Assembly (NCBI GenBank): GCA_023396255.1
Contig: JAEWWU010000004.1
Location: forward strand, 138,444 to 202,443
Direction of reading: 5' to 3'
From: Bacteroidota bacterium
GTDB lineage: Bacteria > Bacteroidota > Bacteroidia > Bacteroidales > Porphyromonadaceae
Length of the DNA stretch: 64,000 nucleotides
The notes below the pieces were generated by a model that searched no databases, was not told the origin of the DNA, and saw only the letters and a program-made list of their open reading frames with translations. The position numbers were made by a program, and so were the translations under genes. Shown piece by piece: positions 33,929 through 41,611 of the stretch. Positions within the stretch are counted from its first letter, which is position 1; the number at the start of each line of letters is the position of its first letter.

Positions 33929-35683
33929 ATGAAATCAATCAACATAGGAGCTTGGGGAAAGCTCTCTACCCTCTTTTTAATCTCTCTGCTCTGTTCGTGT
34001 ACAGCGAATAGAACACCTAATGCACCTGATAAAACAAAACAAATCCAAGAGGGCGAATCTTTTACAGTAGAAATGGGAGGTTTTGGCAGTAATACTATTA
34101 CCAGTAATTTACGTGCCGAAAATATGACTATCAATGGCATAGAAGATATCAAATCTCTGCGCTTGTTGATCTTTGACGGAGAAGGGAAATTCCTATACAC
34201 TCGCGAAGCGGTATTAGAGGGTACAGAAGATGTAAGCTCTAAGTCCGATAACGATTTCTTGCCTCTAAAAAATCGAAAAGAGATAAAACAAGCCAAGAAG
34301 TTCAAGGTGACTCTCATCAAGAGTAGCCAGAAACATCGTATCCATTTTATTGCCAATTACAACTGGCAGGGCTTTGAGCAAGACTATTTTCTCGCAGGAG
34401 CCTCGGAGGGCGGGTTGATTTCTGCATTGCAGACAACCAGACCCGATTTCAAACCTATGTGGGCTTGCTTGGAACTCTCAGCTCTCGACGAGAATACTCT
34501 CAAGGATAAAGTAGTTGTTTTGCTCCGTAATTATGCAGAGATTTCCATTGATGCTTCCGGCACAAAAACTTTTTCAGAAACATTCGGCTCCTTGGAAGTA
34601 ACCCGCTTTTCCGTATGCAATTATCCCAAAAAGGGCACTGTGGCACCCTTTATCTATACCTCTTCCCATAAATATGAGTTTAAATACAATAATCCTGAGG
34701 CGACAGTCATCCCGGGAGTTGAAATAGAGAAAGGCGACAAGGAGACAGATTTTGTCTCTGTCGATACTCCATTCCCTCTCCACGAATGGGATAATAAGAA
34801 TCATAATCTATTCCTCATTATAGAGGGAAACCGTATTGATAAATTTCGCAATAATTTGGGAAAACGTTATTATAAGTTAGATATAGTCAGCCGACGAGAG
34901 GATGGGACTAAGGAGTTTCTCCCAATACTGCGCAATCATCAGTATAAAATTATAGTAGAAAAAGTGCTCTCTGACGGTTATGAATCTTTAGAAAAAGCCA
35001 TCGCTGCTCCTGCCGGGAACAATGTCTTTGCTTCCGTTGAGTTCCAAGATTTTCCTTCGGTATCTGATGGAGTAATACACTTGGATGTTAGTCCTATTGT
35101 TACCTATGCTGTAAAACCTACAACACTTTCTTTTAATGTATTAACAAACCAAGGAACCCCCATCTACATTCCACGATGGGAAGCGGGGGATCCTCATATG
35201 GGAGAATTGCAGAAAACCTCCACCGGTTTTAATGTTCAGGTAAAATCTCTTCCCGAAGGTGGCTATTACAAAGAGTATCTTGTAGATGTTGTGGTGAAAG
35301 GCGGTCAAGGAACAATAGTAACTCGCACCGTAAGAATAACCCTACGTCCTCCTTTCAACTTTAATGCGACTCTAACGAACGACAACAAAAATACAGCCCA
35401 TAAAATATTGACATTTGACTTGAGTGAATACCTATCACCCGGAATCTTACCTTTCAATGTTTGGATAGAGGCGACAAATTTAACCCCTCTCAATGACGAT
35501 CCTGCTCATAAGCTTTTACTTACATTTTATAATCGGAAGATCTACTATGTATACTCTCTAAGGGATCCGGCACAGTTGGGCAAAAAGGTATCCCTTAAAT
35601 TCACGGAAAACAGGTCCGGCCAGACTTCCTCTCTGGTCCTTTCATCTACCTATCACAACGATCAAATAGTAACCCTCCCATAG
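33929..35683 (+). CDS. Fimbrial accessory lipoprotein, last gene of locus
   Basis: A 584-residue lipoprotein (LLCSC, lipidated C24 most likely). Fimbrillin-like parts are IKSLRLLIFDGEGKFLYTRE, HRIHFIANYNWQGF, LRNYAEISIDASG and ILRNHQYKIIVEKVL. After an alanine-rich stretch (about residue 350) a second region of beta strands follows, FPSVSDGVIHLDVSPIV to the end, which may be a BACON/Ig-like module. It lies 48 bp after the WRIPT protein and is followed by a terminator. Its place suggests a Mfa4/Mfa5-type minor subunit, but no vWA domain is present, unlike P. gingivalis Mfa5. Confidence 0.66.
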   Translation: MKSINIGAWGKLSTLFLISLLCSCTANRTPNAPDKTKQIQEGESFTVEMGGFGSNTITSNLRAENMTINGIEDIKSLRLLIFDGEGKFLYTREAVLEGTEDVSSKSDNDFLPLKNRKEIKQAKKFKVTLIKSSQKHRIHFIANYNWQGFEQDYFLAGASEGGLISALQTTRPDFKPMWACLELSALDENTLKDKVVVLLRNYAEISIDASGTKTFSETFGSLEVTRFSVCNYPKKGTVAPFIYTSSHKYEFKYNNPEATVIPGVEIEKGDKETDFVSVDTPFPLHEWDNKNHNLFLIIEGNRIDKFRNNLGKRYYKLDIVSRREDGTKEFLPILRNHQYKIIVEKVLSDGYESLEKAIAAPAGNNVFASVEFQDFPSVSDGVIHLDVSPIVTYAVKPTTLSFNVLTNQGTPIYIPRWEAGDPHMGELQKTSTGFNVQVKSLPEGGYYKEYLVDVVVKGGQGTIVTRTVRITLRPPFNFNATLTNDNKNTAHKILTFDLSEYLSPGILPFNVWIEATNLTPLNDDPAHKLLLTFYNRKIYYVYSLRDPAQLGKKVSLKFTENRSGQTSSLVLSSTYHNDQIVTLP

Positions 35684-35709
35684 CATCTAATTTTAGACTA
35701 TTTTCAGAT

Positions 35710-35755
35710 ACTCTGCATAGATCTCCAGATTGCCTATGTGGAGTGTTTGTTTTTA
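35710..35755 (+). terminator. Terminator of the fimbrial locus
   Basis: ACTCTGCATAG (35710-35720) pairs with CTATGTGGAGT (35733-35743), two G-U pairs included, followed by a T-rich stretch. Confidence 0.72.
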
Positions 35756-35847
35756 TAATTCTCTCTATCAAGCAATCCACAGGGCATCAGCAAAGATGCA
35801 AACCAATCATTTAACCCTAAGAAATAGATTGTGCCGGAAAAAAGACC

Positions 35848-35855
35848 TATTTTTG
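35848..35855 (+). promoter_or_regulatory. trxB -7 element
   Basis: TATTTTTG fits TAnnTTTG. A TTG at 35829-35831 is only 16 bp away, a short spacer. Confidence 0.45.
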
Positions 35856-35892
35856 TGATGCATAGTTGATATATGAAATAAAAAAAGAAAGT

Positions 35893-36840
35893 ATGAACCA
35901 GACCGAACATTTCAGATGCCTTATCATTGGGGCGGGACCTGCCGGTTATACCGCTGCTATTTACGCCTCACGTGCCAACCTTTCCCCCGTTCTCTTTTCC
36001 GGACTACAGCCCGGAGGACAACTTACCCAGACCACAGAGATAGAAAACTTCCCCGGTTATCCGCAAGGAGTTACAGGAAAGGTTATGATGGAAGAAATCA
36101 AACAACAAGCCCTGCGTTTCGGCACCGACATCCGTATGGGGCTTGTTACAAAAGCAGATTTTTCTAAGAAACCATTCGTCCTCGAAATCGATAGCGAAAA
36201 GAATGTGACTGCCGATACCGTTATCATTGCCACCGGAGCTTGTGCCAAATACTTAGGGCTCGCCGATGAAAAGAAATATGCCGGTCAGGGAGTTTCAGCT
36301 TGTGCCACTTGCGACGGTTTTTTCTATCGCAACCGAAACGTTGCCGTTGTGGGTGGAGGAGATACCGCTTGCGAAGAGGCTTCTTACCTGGCTTCTATCG
36401 CCAATAAGGTATACCTCATAGTTCGCAAACCGTTCTTGCGTGCCTCCAAAGTAATGCAAGAGAGAGTTCTCAACGATCCGAAGATCGAAGTTCTCTTTGA
36501 GCACAATACTTTAGGGCTGTTTGGAGAAGATGGCGTAGAAGGTGCTCATTTGGTCCGCCGACAAGGAATGCCCGATGAAGAAAAAGTAGATATTGCCATC
36601 GATGGCTTCTTCCTCGCCATTGGTCACCAACCCAACACCAAGGTTTTTGCTGGGCAAATAGATTTGGACGAAGCTGGCTACATCAAAACTCTCAATGGAA
36701 GCCCTTTGACCAATATCCCCGGAGTTTTTGCTGCCGGAGATGTGGCAGACCCTCGCTACCGACAAGCCATTACCTCGGCCGGATCAGGCTGTAAGGCAGC
36801 TATGGAAGCCGAAAAATACCTTATGGAAGAAGGTCTGTAA
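35893..36840 (+). CDS. trxB: Thioredoxin reductase
   Basis: A 315-residue flavoenzyme that passes electrons from NADPH to thioredoxin. FAD-binding GAGPAGYTAAIYASRA is near the N-terminus, the redox pair is C137 and C140 in ACATCDGFF, the NADPH motif is VGGGDTACEEASYLA and the second FAD motif is GVFAAGDVADPRYRQ. I start at ATG 35893 (MNQTEHFRCLIIGAG); nine upstream codons are open but do not match the family. It has its own promoter and terminator and is a central oxidative-defence enzyme in an anaerobe. Confidence 0.96.
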   Translation: MNQTEHFRCLIIGAGPAGYTAAIYASRANLSPVLFSGLQPGGQLTQTTEIENFPGYPQGVTGKVMMEEIKQQALRFGTDIRMGLVTKADFSKKPFVLEIDSEKNVTADTVIIATGACAKYLGLADEKKYAGQGVSACATCDGFFYRNRNVAVVGGGDTACEEASYLASIANKVYLIVRKPFLRASKVMQERVLNDPKIEVLFEHNTLGLFGEDGVEGAHLVRRQGMPDEEKVDIAIDGFFLAIGHQPNTKVFAGQIDLDEAGYIKTLNGSPLTNIPGVFAAGDVADPRYRQAITSAGSGCKAAMEAEKYLMEEGL

Positions 36841-36873
36841 ACGAGTAATATTTTCTCAAAATGCCATAATCTG

Positions 36874-36918
36874 GAATACATCGGTCTATCCATCTAAAGG
36901 CCGGTGTATTCTTTTTAT
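36874..36918 (+). terminator. Terminator after trxB
   Basis: GAATACATCGGTC (36874-36886) pairs with GGCCGGTGTATTC (36899-36911), with G-U pairs, followed by TTTTTATTTTT that runs into the rarA promoter. Confidence 0.8.
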
Positions 36919-36936
36919 TTTTCAGGGAGAAAAAGG

Positions 36937-36944
36937 TATCTTTG
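36937..36944 (+). promoter_or_regulatory. rarA -7 element
   Basis: TATCTTTG ends 7 bp before the rarA ATG, so the mRNA probably has almost no leader. The expected -33 region is the T tract of the trxB terminator. Confidence 0.6.
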
Positions 36945-36951
36945 CCTCGCT

Positions 36952-38301
36952 ATGAACAGTTCTAAAACACAGCAACCCTTAGCAGAGCGTATGCGTCCTC
37001 ATAACATAGACGAATACGTGGGGCAAGAGCATCTGATAGCTCCCGGTGCTCCGCTGAGGCGTATGATAGAACACAACCACGTACCCTCTATGATTCTTTG
37101 GGGGCCTCCCGGGGTTGGCAAGACTACTTTGGCACAGCTACTTGCCTCTCTTGTAGATACAGAACTGTACAAACTTTCTGCCGTAGGAGCGGGGGTAAGT
37201 GAAGTGCGCAATATACTCTCCTTGGCGCAGCAACGCTCAGAGGGATTATTTGCCGGGGCTGTGCGCCCTCTTTTGTTCATTGACGAGATACATCGCTTCT
37301 CCAAGAGTCAACAAGATTCTCTATTGGCTGCCGTGGAGCGTGGCACGGTTACCCTCATCGGAGCTACCACAGAAAATCCTTCATTCGAGGTTATTCGTCC
37401 ACTACTATCTCGCTGTCAGGTTTTTGTACTTAAGCCCTTGGAAGAAAACGACTTGCGTAAATTGCTCTCTCGTGCCTTGAAACAAGACTCTTGGTTGAGT
37501 CAACAAAAAATAAAAGTTATTTCAGATAAACTTCTGCTTCAGTTAAGTGGAGGAGATGCTCGCAAGTTGCTCAACTTGGTAGAAATGGTAGTAACCTATC
37601 TCTGCGAAGAAAACGGCCCTGCCAATGGTAATGAACAGGAAATCACAGACGAAGTAGTGGCATCGGTAATCAAGGAGCATCCCCTGGCTTTCGATAAAGG
37701 AGGAGAAATGCACTACGACATAGCCTCCGCCTTTATCAAAAGTATCCGAGGTAGCGATCCGCAAGCAGCCCTCTATTGGATGAGCCGCTTAATTGCCGGA
37801 GGAGAAGACCCTCGTTTCATCGCCCGCAGATTAGTGATCTCAGCAGCCGAGGACATTGGTTTGGCAAACCCCAATGCCCTACTCATTGCCAATGCTGCTG
37901 CACAAGCTGTCGACTTTATAGGCTGGCCCGAGGGGCGCATCCCTCTTGCTGAAGCTGCAATCTATTTGGCAACTTCACCCAAAAGCAACTCTGCCTATAT
38001 GGCTGTCAACAAAACTCTACAAGTGGCTGAAGAAAGTGGTAATCTGCCCGTACCCTTGCATTTGCGCAATGCTCCTACTCACCTAATGGCACAAATGGGA
38101 TATGGAGCCGATTACAAGTATGCTCACGACTACCCGGGACATTACGTAGAACAGCAATATCTGCCCGACGCTTTGGTGGGATCTGTTTTTTACACCCCAC
38201 AGGAGACAGGAGCTTCGGAAATTAAGATCAAAGAATACTTGCAGCATTTATCTGAAAGGAAAATCAATGAAATAAAAACAGAAAAAAAATTTACTCTATG
38301 A
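36952..38301 (+). CDS. rarA: Replication-associated recombination protein A (AAA+ ATPase)
   Basis: A 449-residue AAA+ protein of the RarA/MgsA/WRNIP1 family acting at stalled replication forks. PLAERMRPHNIDEYVGQEHL opens the protein, Walker A is GPPGVGKTT at about 51-59, Walker B is LLFIDEIHRF near 110, and ATTENPSFEV marks sensor 1. The C-terminal tetramerisation part has DIASAFIKSIRGSDPQAALYW and MGYGADYKYAHDYPGHY. I start at ATG 36952 rather than 36904 because the promoter lies between. The stop overlaps the next ATG by 4 bp (ATGA), so the M48 protease is translated with it. Confidence 0.96.
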   Translation: MNSSKTQQPLAERMRPHNIDEYVGQEHLIAPGAPLRRMIEHNHVPSMILWGPPGVGKTTLAQLLASLVDTELYKLSAVGAGVSEVRNILSLAQQRSEGLFAGAVRPLLFIDEIHRFSKSQQDSLLAAVERGTVTLIGATTENPSFEVIRPLLSRCQVFVLKPLEENDLRKLLSRALKQDSWLSQQKIKVISDKLLLQLSGGDARKLLNLVEMVVTYLCEENGPANGNEQEITDEVVASVIKEHPLAFDKGGEMHYDIASAFIKSIRGSDPQAALYWMSRLIAGGEDPRFIARRLVISAAEDIGLANPNALLIANAAAQAVDFIGWPEGRIPLAEAAIYLATSPKSNSAYMAVNKTLQVAEESGNLPVPLHLRNAPTHLMAQMGYGADYKYAHDYPGHYVEQQYLPDALVGSVFYTPQETGASEIKIKEYLQHLSERKINEIKTEKKFTL

Positions 38302-39176
38302 AAGTAAAAACAATCATCTCGGCTCTATTTGCTTTTATCCTTTTGGCCTCATCTTGTGGCGTGGTACCCATCACCGGACGCAGACAACTCAGTCTGGTTC
38401 CCGATCAAGAAGTTTTGGCTCTGAGTGCACAACAATACAATAGTTTTATCCGTTCGGCCCCCCTTGCCAATAATACTGCGCAAGGAGCACGAGTGGCACG
38501 GGTTTCAAAAAACATCGCAGCGGCTACTCAAGCATACCTCAAGAGCAATGGCTATGAGAGTATGATCAACCAATTGGCTTGGGAATTCAATTTGGTAAAC
38601 TCTCCCCAAGTGAATGCTTTTTGTATGCCGGGCGGAAAAATTGTAGTGTACACAGGGATTCTTTCGGTATGCTCTTCGGATGATCAGTTAGCTGCCGTTA
38701 TAGCGCACGAGGTGAGCCACGCCATAGCCAAACACTCCAGCGAACGCCTAAGTAATGAAATGGTTCGGCAATTGGGCGGCAACCTATTGACACAAACGGT
38801 CGGTGGCAACAGCACTGTAATGAAACAGGTCATAGGACAAGTGTACGGCATAGGATCTCAGGTTTTGGTCTCACTTCCCTATAACCGAAAACAAGAATAT
38901 GAAGCAGATAAAATGGGAATGGTCTTTATGGCTATGGCCGGCTACAACCCGGAGGCTGCTATCCAACTCTGGCAGCGTATGGCACAACAAGGACAAAACA
39001 AACTCGAATTTCTCAGCACTCACCCCAGTGATGCCAATCGCGTCAAAGCTTTGCAAGAATATCTGCCGGAGGCCCTCAAGTACTACAAAAATAACGGCAA
39101 TACCAAAAGGAGCAATCAAAACAGCAAGACCACAGGCAATAACAAGGGAGGATTTCGTTTAAAGTCTACCAGATAA
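38298..39176 (+). CDS. M48 family metalloprotease, lipoprotein
   Basis: A 292-residue zinc protease anchored as a lipoprotein (lipobox ASSC, C20). The zinc motif HEVSH is at residues 137-141 and the third ligand is the glutamate in RKQEYEADKMG. FNLVNSPQVNAFCMPGGKIVVYTG is the typical strand before the active site and THPSDANRVKALQEYLPEA the typical end. The C-terminal 25 residues are Asn/Lys/Ser-rich and probably disordered. Relatives (LoiP, BepA) watch over outer-membrane protein assembly in the periplasm; that role here is inferred. Confidence 0.92.
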   Translation: MKVKTIISALFAFILLASSCGVVPITGRRQLSLVPDQEVLALSAQQYNSFIRSAPLANNTAQGARVARVSKNIAAATQAYLKSNGYESMINQLAWEFNLVNSPQVNAFCMPGGKIVVYTGILSVCSSDDQLAAVIAHEVSHAIAKHSSERLSNEMVRQLGGNLLTQTVGGNSTVMKQVIGQVYGIGSQVLVSLPYNRKQEYEADKMGMVFMAMAGYNPEAAIQLWQRMAQQGQNKLEFLSTHPSDANRVKALQEYLPEALKYYKNNGNTKRSNQNSKTTGNNKGGFRLKSTR

Positions 39177-39212
39177 GATTTGTCCATAAAACAAAACCAA
39201 TAGCCCTTGCCT

Positions 39213-40271
39213 ATGCAAAAGAAAATAGCTCTCATAACAGGGATTACCGGTCAAGACGGCTCCTACTTGGCAGAGTTTCTCTTGGCCAAGGGGTACGAAG
39301 TACACGGCATCATACGTCGCTCCTCTTCGTTCAATACAGGGCGTATAGAACATCTTTATTTGGATGAATGGGTGCGGGATATGAAATTGGAAAGATCTAT
39401 TAACCTTCACTATGGAGATATGACCGATAGTTCCTCTCTGATTCGTATTCTACAATTAGTACAACCCTGCGAGATATACAACCTTGCGGCACAAAGTCAC
39501 GTAAAAGTTTCGTTCGATGTACCAGAATACACTGCAGATGTAGTAGCTACTGGAACCCTACGCCTTTTGGAAGCGGTGCGTATCCTCAATATGAGTCGCT
39601 CTGTACGCATCTATCAAGCCTCCACCTCCGAGTTATATGGGCGGGTACAAGAAGTACCCCAAAAAGAAACCACACCCTTTTGTCCGTGCTCTCCATATGC
39701 CGTGGCCAAGCAATATGCCTACTGGATTATCCGAAATTACCGAGAAAGCTATGGTATGTTTGCTGTAAACGGCATTCTCTTTAATCACGAAAGCGAACGA
39801 CGTGGAGAAACCTTTGTAACAAGAAAGATAACCCTCGCAGCAGCTCGCATCCAACGAGGATTGCAAGACAAGCTCTACTTGGGGAATTTGTCTGCCCTAA
39901 GAGATTGGGGCTATGCAGTCGACTATGTAGAATGTATGTGGCTGATGCTGCAACATCCGACTCCCGAAGATTTTATCATAGCTACTGGAGAGATGCACAG
40001 TGTACGAGAATTTGCCTCCTTAGCTTTTGAATATGCAGGTATACCCATAAGATGGGAAGGAGAAGGGATCAACGAAAAGGGAATCAATACCCTAAATGGA
40101 AAAGTTATTATCGAGATAGATCCAAAATATTTCCGCCCCTGTGAGGTCGATCAACTAATGGGTGATCCCTCCAAAGCTCAAAAGTTATTGGGTTGGAATC
40201 CTCGAAAAACCTCTTTCGAAGAATTGGTTCGGCTTATGGTAGAAAACGACCTCAAACAGCTTCCTCGATGA
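39213..40271 (+). CDS. gmd: GDP-mannose 4,6-dehydratase
   Basis: A 352-residue short-chain dehydrogenase that turns GDP-mannose into GDP-4-keto-6-deoxymannose. The NADP loop is TGITGQDGSYLAEFL, followed by YEVHGIIRRSS with the arginines that bind NADP phosphate. YGDMTDSSSL, the SETTPFCPCSPYAVAKQYAYW-type catalytic Tyr-Lys region, NHESERRGETFVTRKIT and RDWGYAVDYVE are as in Gmd. ATG 39213 is preferred to an in-frame TTG two codons upstream. It overlaps fcl by 4 bp; together they make GDP-L-fucose. Confidence 0.96.
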   Translation: MQKKIALITGITGQDGSYLAEFLLAKGYEVHGIIRRSSSFNTGRIEHLYLDEWVRDMKLERSINLHYGDMTDSSSLIRILQLVQPCEIYNLAAQSHVKVSFDVPEYTADVVATGTLRLLEAVRILNMSRSVRIYQASTSELYGRVQEVPQKETTPFCPCSPYAVAKQYAYWIIRNYRESYGMFAVNGILFNHESERRGETFVTRKITLAAARIQRGLQDKLYLGNLSALRDWGYAVDYVECMWLMLQHPTPEDFIIATGEMHSVREFASLAFEYAGIPIRWEGEGINEKGINTLNGKVIIEIDPKYFRPCEVDQLMGDPSKAQKLLGWNPRKTSFEELVRLMVENDLKQLPR

Positions 40272-41347
40272 ACAAGGACAGCAAGATCTACATCGCTGGG
40301 CATAATGGGCTGGTTGGTTCGGCTCTCTGGCGCAAGTTGCAATCTGCCGGTTATCACAATCTCGTAGGACGCAGCCACCGCGAGTTGGATCTTTTGGATG
40401 CCGTGTCAGTGCGCCAATTCTTTGACCAAGAACGCCCCGATATTGTGTTCCTGGCTGCGGCTTTCGTTGGAGGGATTGCAGCCAACAACTCTCTTAGAGC
40501 AGATTTTATTTATAAAAATATCGGTATACAATACAATGTTATAGGGGAGAGCTTTCGGCATAACGTAAAAAAACTTCTATTCTTGGGAAGTACGTGTATT
40601 TACCCCAAGGATGCCCCTCAACCTCTCAAAGAAGAAGCATTATTAACAGCTCCCTTGGAATATACCAACGAACCTTATGCCATAGCAAAGATTGCCGGTC
40701 TCAAGATGTGCGAAAGTTTTAACCTACAATACGGGACCAACTATATTGCTGTAATGCCTACGAATCTGTATGGCTTTTACGATAATTTTCACCTCAATAA
40801 CAGCCACGTACTACCAGCTATGATGCGTAAGATTTCTCTAGCTCACGCTTTGGAGTCGGGAGACGAAACTACAGTGCGTAAGGATCTGGCTTCTCGTCCG
40901 ATAGAGGGGCTGACGTCTCATAGTGATTGGGATACCATACGGCAAACACTTGCACAATATGGTATAATGGGGGAAAAAGTATCTCTTTGGGGTACCGGTA
41001 CTCCTCTAAGAGAATTTCTTTGGAGTGACGATTTGGCTGATGCCTGTCTATTCATTATGGAGCATTACAATTTCCGAGACTTGCAAGTTGCTCAAGGAAA
41101 TTGTATTCGCAATACACACATAAATATAGGTTCGGGAGAAGAAATATCCATCAAAATGCTAGCGGAAGTTCTTGCCCGGCAAATTGGCTACAAAGGAATG
41201 ATTCAGTTCGATCCATCCAAGCCTGATGGAACTCCTCGGAAGTGTACTGATGTAACCCTATTGCATCAATTGGGATGGCACCATACCACCTCTCTCGAAG
41301 AAGGCATTGCTCAACTATACCATCACTATATGCAAAGCATAAGGTAG
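40268..41347 (+). CDS. fcl: GDP-L-fucose synthase
   Basis: A 359-residue epimerase-reductase that converts the Gmd product into GDP-L-fucose. The nucleotide loop is IAGHNGLVGSAL, and the catalytic region is GSTCIYP followed later by EPYAIAKIAGLKMCE with the Tyr and Lys. MPTNLYGFYDNF and GTGTPLREFLWSDDLADACLF are typical. An insertion relative to the E. coli enzyme, around ALESGDETTVRKDLASRPIEG, is common in Bacteroidetes copies. ATGA overlap with gmd sets the start. Fucose would go to surface glycans or to the O-glycans that Bacteroidetes add to exported proteins. Confidence 0.95.
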   Translation: MNKDSKIYIAGHNGLVGSALWRKLQSAGYHNLVGRSHRELDLLDAVSVRQFFDQERPDIVFLAAAFVGGIAANNSLRADFIYKNIGIQYNVIGESFRHNVKKLLFLGSTCIYPKDAPQPLKEEALLTAPLEYTNEPYAIAKIAGLKMCESFNLQYGTNYIAVMPTNLYGFYDNFHLNNSHVLPAMMRKISLAHALESGDETTVRKDLASRPIEGLTSHSDWDTIRQTLAQYGIMGEKVSLWGTGTPLREFLWSDDLADACLFIMEHYNFRDLQVAQGNCIRNTHINIGSGEEISIKMLAEVLARQIGYKGMIQFDPSKPDGTPRKCTDVTLLHQLGWHHTTSLEEGIAQLYHHYMQSIR

Positions 41348-41391
41348 AAGCAACCTTTCAGGTAAAATAGGATAACCGGGTTAGCCCACAA

Positions 41392-41416
41392 AGGACAACG
41401 CGGTTGTCCTATTTTT
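41392..41416 (+). terminator. Terminator after fcl
   Basis: AGGACAAC (41392-41399) and GTTGTCCT (41403-41410) form a tight stem with a 3-base loop, then ATTTTT. Confidence 0.88.
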
Positions 41417-41551
41417 GCTTTTAAATATAAAAGAATAATAACTGGACATCTCCTTGAGGATAACTCAAAAGATCTTCCTATTTGATCTCCAATGTCATCG
41501 CTACCTACTATTTGCGATAGTTGTTACACAGATTTATCAAAATCAACAGTT

Positions 41552-41559
41552 TAATTTTG
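41552..41559 (+). promoter_or_regulatory. Candidate -7 element of the TonB receptor gene
   Basis: TAATTTTG fits the consensus 53 bp before the ATG; no clear -33 partner. Confidence 0.4.
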
Positions 41560-41611
41560 CCCTCGATTTAGGATTTTATTTACCCAGTAATTATTTAGAA
41601 TACACTCAACA

